A stretch of DNA of 31,863 nucleotides from Spirochaeta sp. (GCA_003454605.1 DMKD01000004.1:1-31863), one strand, 5' to 3'. Shown: positions 1 to 7,512, numbered from the stretch's first letter. The notes: generated by a model not told the origin, from the sequence alone. Numbers and translations: made by a program.

Positions 1-1
1 A

Positions 2-172
2 AAAGCAGTCGATACAACGGCCGCCGGCGATACCTTTATCGGTTACCTGCTTGCAGGTCTTGCCGCAGGTGACCTGGCCGAGCCTGTACTGAAACGTGCA
101 ACTCACGCATCGGCAATCACCTGTACCCGTTTAGGGGCTGCTGATTCGATACCTAAGAAGAGCGAGCTTTGA
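2..172 (+). CDS. PfkB/ribokinase-family sugar kinase, C-terminal end (partial)
   Basis: The window opens inside this gene; only the last 56 codons and the TGA are present. The reading frame gives the family's second signature, DTTAAGD, whose final Asp is the catalytic base of PfkB/ribokinase enzymes, followed by the usual helix (TFIGYLLAGLAAG). The enzyme should phosphorylate a sugar with ATP in the cytoplasm. The DTTAAGD form is most often seen in ribokinase-like members, but the substrate cannot be decided from this fragment. A Gfo/Idh/MocA oxidoreductase starts 30 nt downstream on the same strand, so the two are probably co-transcribed in a sugar or polyol pathway. Confidence 0.88.
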   Translation, partial: KAVDTTAAGDTFIGYLLAGLAAGDLAEPVLKRATHASAITCTRLGAADSIPKKSEL

Positions 173-202
173 TGACAATTTATAGTTAGATAGGATAAAA
201 AC

Positions 203-1180
203 ATGGACAATGTAATTTGGGGCATGATCGGTTGCGGAGATGTCACTGAGATCAAAAGCGGCCCGGGACTGTATAAGTCAGAGTCATCCGAACTTAAAGG
301 TGTCTTTAACCGCACTCTGGCGAAAGCGGAGTCCTATGCTGAACGCCATAATCTTAAAAAAGTATATCACTCAGCAGAAGAGATGCTTAAAGACGATGAG
401 ATAAATGCCGTATACATTGCCACCCCCCCAAACTCGCACAAAGATTACGCTATAGCCTGTCTGAACGCAGGCAAAATTCCTTATATTGAAAAACCATTGG
501 CAATGTCCTACAAAGAATGTATTGAAATAGAAAGCTGTGCGAAAAAGAAAAAACTGCCGGTATTTACTGCTTATTACCGTCGTGGAATAGAGAAGTTTAT
601 AAAAATAAAAGAATTGATCGATTCCGGAGCTATAGGCAATATTCGATATGTCACAGTGAGCCAGGTAATGTCTGTAGAAAAGAGTGAACTATATAAAAAG
701 GATCTTCCCTGGCGAGTCATTCCTGAAATATCCGGAGGCGGAAAATTTCTTGATATGGGAACTCATGTACTGGACTGTCTAATCTGGTATTTCGGCCAAA
801 TGGTATCTCTTGATGGTGTCGTCCTGAATCAGGGAGGATATTATGAGGCTGAAGATACAGTTGCAGCCAGTTTTCAATTTAAAAACGGTGTTTGCGGAAG
901 CGGAACCTGGTGCTATGTCGGGGATAAAAATAAAAATGAGGTACAAATTGCAGGCGATGCAGGACGCATAATATACGACGGACTGTCTGTTAAATCATTC
1001 AAGTTAATTCAAAACGACGAAGTGAAGGTTTTCAACTTCAAAGAACCGGAACATGTTGCAATGCCTTTTGAACAGGCGGTTGTGTACGAACTGACCGGAA
1101 GGAAAAAGAGTTTTGCTAATTTCAATGATGCGGTTAATCTGACAAAAAAAACAATGGAACTGCTCGCCGGCTATTACTGA
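203..1180 (+). CDS. Gfo/Idh/MocA-family NAD(P)-dependent sugar oxidoreductase
   Basis: 325 residues, near the usual length for the family. The N-terminal Rossmann fold has a slightly unusual dinucleotide motif (IGCGDV, about residues 9-14). The family's EKP motif is at residues 96-98, with Lys97 the expected catalytic lysine, and the active-site Asp184/His188 pair lies in GGKFLDMGTHVLD. These enzymes oxidise or reduce sugars and cyclitols, including inositol and 1,5-anhydrofructose types; the substrate is not identifiable here. The ATG start is supported by AGGA seven nt upstream. It follows a sugar kinase by 30 nt and probably shares its transcript. Its end overlaps the possible 3' extension of the convergent lipoprotein gene by a few bases. 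Confidence 0.9.
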   Translation: MDNVIWGMIGCGDVTEIKSGPGLYKSESSELKGVFNRTLAKAESYAERHNLKKVYHSAEEMLKDDEINAVYIATPPNSHKDYAIACLNAGKIPYIEKPLAMSYKECIEIESCAKKKKLPVFTAYYRRGIEKFIKIKELIDSGAIGNIRYVTVSQVMSVEKSELYKKDLPWRVIPEISGGGKFLDMGTHVLDCLIWYFGQMVSLDGVVLNQGGYYEAEDTVAASFQFKNGVCGSGTWCYVGDKNKNEVQIAGDAGRIIYDGLSVKSFKLIQNDEVKVFNFKEPEHVAMPFEQAVVYELTGRKKSFANFNDAVNLTKKTMELLAGYY

Positions 1181-1400
1181 GCACTCCAGTTCAATTCATT
1201 AAGTCTGAATATATTTTCATGAAAGCCCCGGACGGTCAGCTCATGAAACGGAGGATAAAGGTATTTGTCTCTGAATTCGTATCCGCTTTTGTAATAGGAT
1301 AAATGACTAATCTTTGTAACGGGAGCTCCCTTCGAATCCCAACCCGATTTGAGAAAAATTTGCTGCATTGTAAACCACTGAATCTCCGGGATTGAAAACT
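1174..1400 (-). pseudogene. Likely out-of-frame 3' part of the lipoprotein gene
   Basis: Reading frame different from the upstream lipoprotein frame but continuous with it in content. It is open from just upstream of 1390 to a TAA at 1176-1174 and encodes an aromatic- and charge-rich stretch, for example KSGYEFRDKYLYPPFHEL. It has no start codon with a ribosome binding site of its own. I read it as the true C-terminal half of the lipoprotein, displaced by a one-base shift. It overlaps the end of the convergent oxidoreductase gene by 7 bp. Confidence 0.4.
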
Positions 1401-1681
1401 ATCCCGAAATCAATTATTCGGCTATCAAAAGCAAGAACAGGGTCAACCCGCATATAATACTGCCACACGGCTTCAATGCTTTCATAGACATTATATGACT
1501 GCTCATCGAATTCGAATTCGGCGCCCAGATCACTGATCTCATAATTATTAAAGTCTGTCCCGTTTTTCTGCAGAAATTCGTCTACTGATGGAGGAATTAC
1601 ATCAGTGGAGGATTTTATTGTAGAACAGGAACTGAAAACAATGACAGCCGCTGCCAAAAGAATAATCAATTGCTTTTTCAT
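1307..1681 (-). CDS. Putative small lipoprotein, apparently frameshifted
   Basis: The N-terminus is a typical lipoprotein signal: Lys-Lys, a hydrophobic stretch, then a lipobox FSSC with the acylated Cys at residue 19. The rest matches no family I recognise. The open frame gives 124 residues ending in SSRYKD. Another reading frame overlaps it and stays open down to 1174, encoding a convincing protein-like sequence (IQWFTMQQIF..., YYKSGYEFRDKYLYPPF). Dropping one base in the CCCGG run near 1390 joins the two frames into a protein of about 168 residues. So the annotated C-terminus is probably an artefact of a frameshift, either a real mutation or a sequencing error. Confidence 0.6.
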   Translation of the reverse strand: MKKQLIILLAAAVIVFSSCSTIKSSTDVIPPSVDEFLQKNGTDFNNYEISDLGAEFEFDEQSYNVYESIEAVWQYYMRVDPVLAFDSRIIDFGIVFNPGDSVVYNAANFSQIGLGFEGSSRYKD

Positions 1682-1764
1682 ATGATTACATTTTGCATTA
1701 GGCCCTAAGAAAAATCAATAAAAAACTGATTAAGGCAGCTTAAGGGCAGATGAATCATCGTAAT

Positions 1765-1793
1765 TTGACTTTGTATTTTTCAGATACTATATT
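1765..1793 (+). promoter_or_regulatory. Sigma-70-type promoter for the ABM-domain gene
   Basis: TTGACT (-35) at 1765-1770, a 17-nt spacer, and TATATT (-10) at 1788-1793. Each hexamer differs from consensus by one base. The start would fall near 1800, about 20 nt before the ATG at 1820, leaving room for the GAAAGGA ribosome binding site. Confidence 0.65.
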
Positions 1794-1819
1794 GAGAACA
1801 TCGACAGAAAGGAAAAATT

Positions 1820-2113
1820 ATGTATACGGCAACAATGGAATATGAGTTCAAGGAAGACCACTTTGATGAGGCAAGCTTATTGTGGAGAGATGAAGTTCTA
1901 TATCTCGCGAAAAAGCAGGCGGGTTTTGTAAGAATGCAGTTTCTCGTTTCATCACCCAAGGCTATGGCTATCGGCACCTGGAAGAGTGATGAAGATGCAA
2001 AAAACTTCATGCAGACAGGCGTTTTTAAAGATCTCATGGAGAAGCTGAAAGATATGATTTCATCTGAACCAAAACCTCAGATCTGGGATTTATTGTATTT
2101 TGCCGAGAAATAA
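1820..2113 (+). CDS. Small ABM-like (dimeric alpha/beta barrel) protein
   Basis: 97 residues without signal peptide or membrane segment. The pattern of an N-terminal strand (YTATMEYEFK), a helix, a strand around GFVRMQFLVSSP, then KAMAIGTWKSDEDAKNFMQTG is that of the antibiotic-biosynthesis-monooxygenase/dimeric ferredoxin-like barrel superfamily. The W-x-S-x-E/D-x-A segment is typical of it. These small proteins are haem-related enzymes, monooxygenases or of unknown role; no catalytic residue can be assigned. It has its own promoter at 1765-1793 and a GAAAGGA ribosome binding site, so it is probably monocistronic. Its last 37 bp overlap the end of the convergent hydrolase gene. Confidence 0.75.
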   Translation: MYTATMEYEFKEDHFDEASLLWRDEVLYLAKKQAGFVRMQFLVSSPKAMAIGTWKSDEDAKNFMQTGVFKDLMEKLKDMISSEPKPQIWDLLYFAEK

Positions 2114-2802
2114 TCTTTGGGCAAGAATCTGAATAAAGCAAAGCCTTTTCTTAAAAAGTGCTTCAGTATCCCGGTCAATTCCGGACTGCGGAGATAGCCG
2201 TATGATTTGTGAGGGTTCCTCTCTCCCTCATATTCATAATTATTCCAAACCAGCATATCCTGCGGCTGCACAGAGCGGCTGTTGGGAAGAAACTCATTCT
2301 GCAAATCATAATTTATTGCCACCATGTCCTTATAATCTGCCAGGTTATACCAATGCTTATAAATATTCTCCGGAGTTTTCAGCAAGCAGGCATCACTTTC
2401 AGCATGCTGCAGCTCTGAGAGGATCCTGCTGCGGACAACGGGATTACCCAGAGGCGAACCTATGGTCACGAGGGTATGAATTTTTACTTCAGGAACCCAC
2501 TTTGTTAAAACATCCCAGGCAATTATTGACCCCATTGAATGTGCAATAAGGAGTATTTTCTTCCGCCTGTTCCTGAACAGATAGTCTGCCAGCTTCGCAC
2601 AGATTAGATCACTGATTTGTCCTCCGGTAACCCTGTAATAGGCATCCAGATCCTTAATAAAATGCCGCAGGATAAAATCTGTAAGCCGTGAAAAATTAAG
2701 TGAACCGTCATCTTCAAGAATGGCCGCCTTCCACCAATCCTGCAGCTGATCTTCAGCCGGTTTATTTCCCATACCGTGGATTCCGATGGTAATTTTCGAC
2801 AT
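2077..2802 (-). CDS. Alpha/beta-hydrolase (lipase/esterase-like)
   Basis: 241 residues, predicted cytoplasmic with no signal peptide. The oxyanion-hole HG motif is near the N-terminus (GIHGMGNKP, His9-Gly10). The nucleophile elbow is AHSMG with Ser89 as nucleophile, in the sequence ILLIAHSMGSIIAWDVL. An Asp in NLADYKDMVA and the His in NPHKSYGYL are candidates for the rest of the triad. This form resembles PGAP1-like or triacylglycerol-lipase-like hydrolases; the substrate is unknown. There is no good ribosome binding site. A promoter with overlapping divergent -35 boxes lies upstream, and the transcript may have a very short leader. The gene ends convergently inside the preceding gene. Confidence 0.8.
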   Translation of the reverse strand: MSKITIGIHGMGNKPAEDQLQDWWKAAILEDDGSLNFSRLTDFILRHFIKDLDAYYRVTGGQISDLICAKLADYLFRNRRKKILLIAHSMGSIIAWDVLTKWVPEVKIHTLVTIGSPLGNPVVRSRILSELQHAESDACLLKTPENIYKHWYNLADYKDMVAINYDLQNEFLPNSRSVQPQDMLVWNNYEYEGERNPHKSYGYLRSPELTGILKHFLRKGFALFRFLPKDYFSAKYNKSQI

Positions 2803-2810
2803 ATTTAATC

Positions 2811-2839
2811 ATTTAACAATACAGTTGTGGTTTTGACAA
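2811..2839 (-). promoter_or_regulatory. Candidate promoter for the alpha/beta-hydrolase, back-to-back with a rightward TTGACA
   Basis: On the minus strand TTGTCA lies at 2839-2834, then a 17-nt spacer and TTAAAT at 2816-2811, only 8 nt from the ATG. The same bases read rightward contain a perfect TTGACA (2833-2838), but the hexamer 17 nt further on (TAATAG) is weak. The two divergent genes may share this -35 region. Confidence 0.4.
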
Positions 2840-2894
2840 TGAAATTTTAAAAAAATAATAGCCGACATAATTCCGCCACATTTACGCTCTACAT

Positions 2895-2914
2895 TATTAC
2901 TCAGAGGAGTAATA
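2895..2914 (+). promoter_or_regulatory. Hairpin that would cover the ribosome binding site of the next gene
   Basis: Perfect 8-bp stem (TATTACTC / GAGTAATA) around a 4-nt loop AGAG. The ribosome binding site AGAGGAG (2903-2909) sits in the loop and the 3' arm, and the ATG follows 1 nt after the stem. Folding would hide the site, so translation of the exported protein could depend on opening this hairpin. The stem is AT-rich and thus weak. The structure is seen in sequence; the regulatory role is inferred. Confidence 0.4.
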
Positions 2915-2915
2915 T

Positions 2916-3407
2916 ATGAAGACAATGAAAACCAGTATCATCAGAATTGCAGTTATCACAATGCTGTTAATACTTGTGCCAATGTTAGCATCGGCACTGG
3001 GAAACAATGAGAACGCTTATCCGAAAGCGCTGAGTGACGAGTTCACGGGGATTGCCACAGCACTCCAAGACGGCGAATTGACCAGAGAACAGGCGCTTAA
3101 GCGGCTTCACGAGTTCCGTACCGAGAACAAGAAAGATTACAATGAAGATTATCAGAAAATGGAACGACTCTTAAATGGAGTTCTATCAGGAGAAATGACT
3201 GCGAACCAGGCTCAGGAGCAGGCCCGTCTGCTTAAAGAATGTACTGATCCGCAAACCGAAGCGAAACTGCAGGCTCAAACTCAAAACCGGGAACAAGTCA
3301 AGGTTCAGACCACAACCCAGCAGCAGATAGAGACCGGAACCAGCAATGAGAACAAACCCGAAGCTTCCGGAAGCGGAAGTGCCGACAAGGCAAAAAGTAA
3401 AAAGTAA
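2916..3407 (+). CDS. Exported Spy/CpxP-like protein with two LTxxQ-type motifs
   Basis: 163 residues. An N-terminal signal peptide ends near LASALG, so the mature protein is periplasmic. The body is helical and has an internal repeat: GELTREQALKRL and GEMTANQAQEQA. These match the LTxxQ motif that occurs twice in the Spy/CpxP envelope-stress chaperone family. The C-terminal third is a disordered tail rich in Gln, Thr, Ser and Lys. It is first in an operon with another exported protein, an OmpR-type regulator and a histidine kinase, an order that recalls cpxP-cpxRA. A periplasmic damper or sensor role is therefore plausible, but overall similarity to CpxP cannot be checked here. Confidence 0.65.
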   Translation: MKTMKTSIIRIAVITMLLILVPMLASALGNNENAYPKALSDEFTGIATALQDGELTREQALKRLHEFRTENKKDYNEDYQKMERLLNGVLSGEMTANQAQEQARLLKECTDPQTEAKLQAQTQNREQVKVQTTTQQQIETGTSNENKPEASGSGSADKAKSKK

Positions 3408-3432
3408 AAAGTAATTTGCCATTGATTTTAAC

Positions 3433-3460
3433 GGGGTGTATACTTGTTCATGTACACCCC
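3433..3460 (+). other. Intergenic hairpin between the two exported-protein genes
   Basis: Perfect 8-bp arms GGGGTGTA (3433-3440) and TACACCCC (3453-3460), extendable by A-T and T-G pairs, with a short loop. It is followed by GCTATTTAAA, not a run of T, so it is a poor intrinsic terminator. An mRNA-stabilising or partly attenuating role between the first two operon genes is more likely. Confidence 0.5.
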
Positions 3461-3485
3461 GCTATTTAAAAACGAGGTGATAGAA

Positions 3486-4289
3486 TTGAAAATGAAAGCA
3501 TCGATTTTGACTATTGTATTAGCTGTTTTTCTCATACTCAGCTTTCCCGCGGATTCATCAGCTATGGGGAACCGCGAAAACAGGAACGCGTATAAAATAG
3601 AGCTCCAGACACTATTTGATGAATCGATTGATGGAATTTTTATGAATAAGACCGATGCTCCGGCCGTAAAAAATAAGATTGAAGCTCTACGTAACGTGTA
3701 TGATATATCCTACACTGATGAAGCGGGAATCCTCGATGCTATCATCGATCGGACTGCTGAAAAAACATTCACAAAGGATGAGTCTCATTTCTACTTCGGC
3801 CTGCTGAACGACGGAAAGCTGATGGAGTACCGAAAAGAGAATGCCAGAAAACAATCTGAACAGCATCAGATTGAGGTGCTTTCGTTGCTGCTGCAGAATA
3901 TGAAACCGGAGACTCCCAACGATCCCTATGCAGAAGAACTGCTGGACATCCTTAATAATTATTATGATTTTCTAGGCCTCGAATACGATGAAGGGTATTT
4001 AAAACTAAGTGACCTGATTTATTCGCTTAAAGAACAAAGCATGGATGCAGATGAAATTACTGCAGCTCTTGAATCGACGAATAAAAAACTAGTCCGGCAG
4101 ATCACTGAACAGCAAACTCAAAAAGTCAACCGGATTTCAACCCAAGACCAGAGCAGCAGTCAATCATCACTTCAAAATAGCGACGCGCCCGAAGCGGGCG
4201 GCAATACACCCAATTCACCCTCCAGTCCGGGCGATTCCGGAACAGCAGCACAGAAACCTTCGGGCAGCAGCTCGGGGCCCAGGAACTAA
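3486..4289 (+). CDS. Exported protein of unknown function in a two-component operon
   Basis: I chose the TTG at 3486 because GAGG at 3474-3477 is spaced 8 nt from it; the ATG at 3492 is the alternative. An upstream ATG at 3444 would put 16 non-signal residues before the signal peptide and lies inside the intergenic hairpin. The signal peptide ends near SSAMG. The mature N-terminus (GNRENRNAY) resembles that of the preceding exported protein (GNNENAY), so the two may be related or processed alike. The middle is helical; the last 70 residues are low-complexity Ser/Gln/Pro/Gly. No known domain is recognised. The stop lies 9 nt before the response regulator. Confidence 0.7.
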   Translation: MKMKASILTIVLAVFLILSFPADSSAMGNRENRNAYKIELQTLFDESIDGIFMNKTDAPAVKNKIEALRNVYDISYTDEAGILDAIIDRTAEKTFTKDESHFYFGLLNDGKLMEYRKENARKQSEQHQIEVLSLLLQNMKPETPNDPYAEELLDILNNYYDFLGLEYDEGYLKLSDLIYSLKEQSMDADEITAALESTNKKLVRQITEQQTQKVNRISTQDQSSSQSSLQNSDAPEAGGNTPNSPSSPGDSGTAAQKPSGSSSGPRN

Positions 4290-4298
4290 GGGGCGGCC

Positions 4299-4976
4299 TT
4301 GGAAGTAAGCATCCTGATTGTAGAAGACGAGAGCAGAAGCGCTCACTGGATGAAAACATACCTCGAACGTGCGGGATTTAACGCGGCAATTGCCGGCGAC
4401 GGACAAAGCGGGCTGAATATGGCCAGAAAACTCCGCCCGGATTTAATCCTCCTTGACCTTATGCTTCCAGTGATCAGCGGCAACGAACTATGCGGGATAC
4501 TCCGAAGAGAATCTGATGTACCTATTATCATGCTGACCGCCAAAGGCAGCACCGAGGATCGAATACAGGGCATTAACGGGGGTGCCGACGACTACATAGT
4601 TAAACCCTTCGAACCTGAGGAGGTCATTGTCCGAATAAAAGCTGTCTTGAGACGAACTATGGGACTGATGAAGAAAGAGCTTACCTGCGGACCAATCCGG
4701 GTTGATGAAGAGAGAGAATCTGTTCATATAAACGATTCGCAGATCCAGATGAGTCACGCCCAATTCATGATTTTTTCAGTTTTTATGAATAACCCGGGCG
4801 TTGTACTGAGCCGAGGACAGATAATTGAACAAGCCTTTGATGGAAATTTTGATGCCTACGAACGTGCGATTGATACTCATATCCGCCGTTTGCGAAAGCT
4901 TCTCCACACCGACAACTTCGAACCAATCCGGACAGTCTACGGAGGCGGCTATAAACTTGTATGCGCATCTCATTGA
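4299..4976 (+). CDS. OmpR/PhoB-family response regulator
   Basis: 225 residues: receiver domain (1-120) and winged-helix DNA-binding domain (about 128-222). Receiver residues are complete: Glu9-Asp10, phospho-acceptor Asp53 (LILLDLMLP), Thr80 and Lys102 (VKPF). The C-terminal half has the OmpR features FMIFSVFMNNPGVVLSRGQI and DTHIRRLRKL. The start is TTG at 4299, with AAGGGG five nt upstream. It begins 9 nt after the second exported protein and its end overlaps the histidine kinase start by 16 bp, so regulator and kinase are translationally coupled. It should control envelope or stress genes, probably its own operon, in response to the kinase. Confidence 0.95.
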   Translation: MEVSILIVEDESRSAHWMKTYLERAGFNAAIAGDGQSGLNMARKLRPDLILLDLMLPVISGNELCGILRRESDVPIIMLTAKGSTEDRIQGINGGADDYIVKPFEPEEVIVRIKAVLRRTMGLMKKELTCGPIRVDEERESVHINDSQIQMSHAQFMIFSVFMNNPGVVLSRGQIIEQAFDGNFDAYERAIDTHIRRLRKLLHTDNFEPIRTVYGGGYKLVCASH

Positions 4977-6337
4977 AATCTATCTACTTCCAGGTTCTCA
5001 TTTCTTTCCTGCTTATTATCATGTCCAACCTCATTATAAGCACCGTAATTGAATATTATACATACACAGCCCAGCTTCCAAGGCTGATCACCGAGATTCG
5101 GATCAAATCTATTGCACAGCACCTCAGCTCTACATACACGCGAGATCAGAACTGGAATAATCTGGACATTGAAATACAACGTATAAACAACCTTGAAAGT
5201 CTGAATACCCTCGAAGACGCAAACCTGAGGATTATAATCAGAGACCGAAAAGGCCAAACTATCTACAACAGCTTTTTGAATATCACCCGGCTTGGAAACA
5301 GTGAATTGATAGAAGGAGAATCACAGACTATCATCGATTATAAAACAGAAGAGCCTGTCGGAGTAGTGACAATATATATCAGCCGCGACTATGTTCTAAA
5401 GCATGCTCAATCCTATATCTCCGAGCTTATTGAATCCGGGATCTTCAAAGGCCTCATCACTGCCGCGATAGCCTTTATTATCAGCCTCCTGCTCTCACGG
5501 CGGATTACCCGGCCGGTTATTCAGCTGACCGATGCAGCACAGAGAATTGCTGAAAATAAGGAAAGCAGCCCTATTGCCTCTTCATCAACCAACGAGCTGG
5601 ACAGGCTGAGCGACACTTTCAACAGCATGCTCTCATCGCTGCAAAACCAGAGAGAATTAAGAAAACAGCTGATATCAGAGATCTCGCATGAAATCAACAC
5701 CCCCTTGAACACAATCCGCCTGGAGGCGCGGGCATTGTCGGACGGACTCGTCAATCCCGGCGAAGCAAGTAATATCATTATCAATGAGATAGATTCATTG
5801 AAAAACCTCATCTACGATCTGGATTGGCTGGCTGAAACGGATTCAGGCGCCTATATTCTGAAAAAAGAAAAATGCTCAATATATAAACTACTGGCAGAAG
5901 TAGTAAAACGCCGACAGCCCAGGGCTGAGACGCGCAACTTGAAACTTATTCTCGGCGAATATACAGGCTTCCTGCCGGTTGTTATGATTGATGCGGTCAG
6001 AATCAGCACAGCTCTCAGCAATTTAATTGACAACGCAATAAAATACTCTCCCGAGCAGGGACAGATTAATATAGGATGTGAACTTACCAACAAAACCATA
6101 GTAATTTCGGTATGCGATGACGGCAAACCTATTGCGCCGGAACATCGACAGCACATCTTCGAACGTTTTTACCGAGAGAACCGGAGAGCAACAGCCGGGG
6201 TTGGCGGCAGAGGCCTAGGCTTGTTTATTGTAAAGCAGATAGTTGAGTTGCATCAGGGTAAAATATTGCTTGAATGCGGAGAAGAGAAAGGCAACTGTTT
6301 CCTGTTTTCTTTGCCGGAATCTTTGTTCACAGAATGA
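4961..6337 (+). CDS. Membrane sensor histidine kinase partnering the OmpR-type regulator
   Basis: 458 residues. Transmembrane segments are at about 8-29 and 161-180 and enclose a periplasmic sensor of about 130 residues. A HAMP linker follows, then the dimerisation domain with phospho-acceptor His243 (SHEINTPLNTI), and the ATPase domain with N box (NLIDNAIKYSPE, about 353), DDGKPI, F box (FERFYREN) and G2 box (GGRGLGLF, about 415). All catalytic elements are present. It starts inside the regulator gene. The two exported proteins at the head of the operon are natural candidates for periplasmic ligands or modulators, as CpxP is for CpxA. That link is inferred from gene order. Confidence 0.93.
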   Translation: MRISLKSIYFQVLISFLLIIMSNLIISTVIEYYTYTAQLPRLITEIRIKSIAQHLSSTYTRDQNWNNLDIEIQRINNLESLNTLEDANLRIIIRDRKGQTIYNSFLNITRLGNSELIEGESQTIIDYKTEEPVGVVTIYISRDYVLKHAQSYISELIESGIFKGLITAAIAFIISLLLSRRITRPVIQLTDAAQRIAENKESSPIASSSTNELDRLSDTFNSMLSSLQNQRELRKQLISEISHEINTPLNTIRLEARALSDGLVNPGEASNIIINEIDSLKNLIYDLDWLAETDSGAYILKKEKCSIYKLLAEVVKRRQPRAETRNLKLILGEYTGFLPVVMIDAVRISTALSNLIDNAIKYSPEQGQINIGCELTNKTIVISVCDDGKPIAPEHRQHIFERFYRENRRATAGVGGRGLGLFIVKQIVELHQGKILLECGEEKGNCFLFSLPESLFTE

Positions 6338-6365
6338 CTCCCTCTTCACCTCTTAATTTCTATTA

Positions 6366-6384
6366 TCATAGCTGTCCAAAACAA
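6366..6384 (+). repeat. Left terminal inverted repeat of the IS remnant
   Basis: TCATAGCTGTCCAAAACAA, identical over 19 bp to the reverse complement of 6934-6952. Identity stops at 6385 on the inside and 6365 on the outside. Confidence 0.9.
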
Positions 6385-6435
6385 GGTATAGTAAGAGCCT
6401 GGAATCCAGTTTATAATGAATTGAGCAGGCAATGA

Positions 6436-6933
6436 ATAATAGGCATTGATGCAACAACGATAGATTTATATCTATCAGAATTCCCATGGGCAAAATTCAG
6501 AAAGACAAAAGGCGGAATTAAGATGAACGTGAAACTTGATCACCGTGGTTATATTCCAGTCTTTGTTTCTGTTACAACAGCTAATAAACATGAAGTGAGT
6601 TCAGTAAAGATAATGGAATTCCAGAAAGGAGACGTCATAACCTTCGATTGGGCTCCAACAACAATTGCCACTATTTATAAAGATAGATGGCAGATAGAAA
6701 TATTTTTTAAAACAATCAAACAGAACCTGAAAATCAAAAAGTTTTTCGGAACGATAAAAAATGCAGTGATGACTCAGATCTTGATAGCATTGATAGCCCA
6801 TTTAATGCTGCAATATCTGAAGATGTTATCTTCCGGAGGATGGACCCATTATTCACTCATGAAACTACTTCCATTGATTTTGACGACCAAAAAAAATCTC
6901 TGGAGTGTTCTGAATAAACTGGAGCTGTTATGA
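6436..6933 (+). pseudogene. IS4-family DDE transposase remnant with N-terminal and internal deletions
   Basis: The frame opens after a TGA at 6433-6435. It starts with IDATTIDLYLSEFPWAKFR, a segment normally deep inside IS4-type transposases, so the N-terminal third is gone. The sequence then jumps from KGDVITFDW, near the second catalytic Asp region, straight to APTTIATIYKDRWQIE. That removes most of the central beta-strand region, in frame. The C-terminal Y-(2)-R-(3)-E-(6)-K signature of the IS4 family is intact (Y..R...E......K in YKDRWQIEIFFKTIK). The ATG at 6523 would give 136 residues but cannot yield an active transposase. Confidence 0.85.
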
Positions 6934-6952
6934 TTGTTTTGGACAGCTATGA
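6934..6952 (-). repeat. Right terminal inverted repeat of the IS remnant
   Basis: Reverse complement of the left end, with no mismatch over 19 bp. It begins immediately after the TGA of the transposase remnant at 6931-6933. Confidence 0.9.
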
Positions 6953-6981
6953 AAAATGATAATGAATTATTAATTCTTATA

Positions 6982-7482
6982 TCAGTCATCCAGAGTAAAG
7001 TTCGCCCTCACCTCTCGAAATAAAGCCTCGAAAAATGGACTTTTCGCTGATTTTATTCCGTGCTCAGAGAGGATCTCATCGCGCTCATTAAGAAAAAACT
7101 CGTACAGGAATTTCAACGCTGCTGACTTCGTCTCGGGTCGATAACAGAGGGCTACGACCTTCTGAGTTTCAGGGATATCGAAAAAATGCTTTCGCCCGTT
7201 CACAATGAAATAGTAGGTTTTACCATTGTCAGATCTGCTTATCTCAATATCAAATTCACCGGTAACAGGTTTGGGGATTTCAGCATCTTCTTCACCCTTT
7301 TTCTGATTCAGCTCATTCATTTCCCTGTTAATCTTAACAGTCCGCTGATTGTGAATTATCGTATTTGCCTGCTTAATAAGAAAAAGAAGACCTTCCTCCA
7401 TTATTTCAGGAATCAGACCTGTAAGTTCTTTTTCAAGCCTCAATTTCTGGGATTCTGTCTGTGTTTTTGTCTTTTTAGCCAT
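6982..7482 (-). CDS. Hypothetical protein, 166 aa
   Basis: I recognise no family. The protein is soluble, highly charged and Lys/Glu-rich, with an N-terminal helical segment that may form a coiled coil. The middle part alternates strand-like sequence (GEFDIEISRSDNGKTYYFIVNGRKHFFDI), then come helices (KSAALKFLYEFFLNERDEIL). There is no signal peptide, membrane segment or metal motif. It lies just outside the right end of the IS remnant and diverges from the exported protein at 7528, with only 45 bp between starts. A nucleic-acid or protein-binding role is possible but unsupported. Confidence 0.65.
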   Translation of the reverse strand: MAKKTKTQTESQKLRLEKELTGLIPEIMEEGLLFLIKQANTIIHNQRTVKINREMNELNQKKGEEDAEIPKPVTGEFDIEISRSDNGKTYYFIVNGRKHFFDIPETQKVVALCYRPETKSAALKFLYEFFLNERDEILSEHGIKSAKSPFFEALFREVRANFTLDD

Positions 7483-7512
7483 ATCAATATGATTTTATCA
7501 CATAGATTGGGT

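Larger units (their letters stand above)
6366..6952. mobile_element. Internally deleted IS4-family insertion sequence (non-autonomous)
   Basis: A 587-bp unit bounded by perfect 19-bp inverted repeats, TCATAGCTGTCCAAAACAA at 6366-6384 and its complement at 6934-6952. Inside lies only part of an IS4-type transposase. Complete elements of this group are usually well over 1 kb, so about half is missing. No clear target-site duplication is visible in the flanks. Because both ends are intact, a related full-length element could in principle move it in trans. Confidence 0.85.

Noticed and set aside
2202..2549. Rightward 115-codon frame inside the alpha/beta-hydrolase gene
   Set aside because: It runs over the catalytic Ser region on the opposite strand and has a low-complexity, unprotein-like composition.
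3433..3460. Hairpin between the two exported-protein genes as an intrinsic terminator
   Set aside because: No T-run follows and the next gene's ribosome binding site is only 14 nt away, so it is listed as a hairpin without a termination claim.
6340..6975. Target-site duplication flanking the IS remnant
   Set aside because: The bases next to the two 19-bp ends do not match in any clear direct repeat of 4-11 bp.
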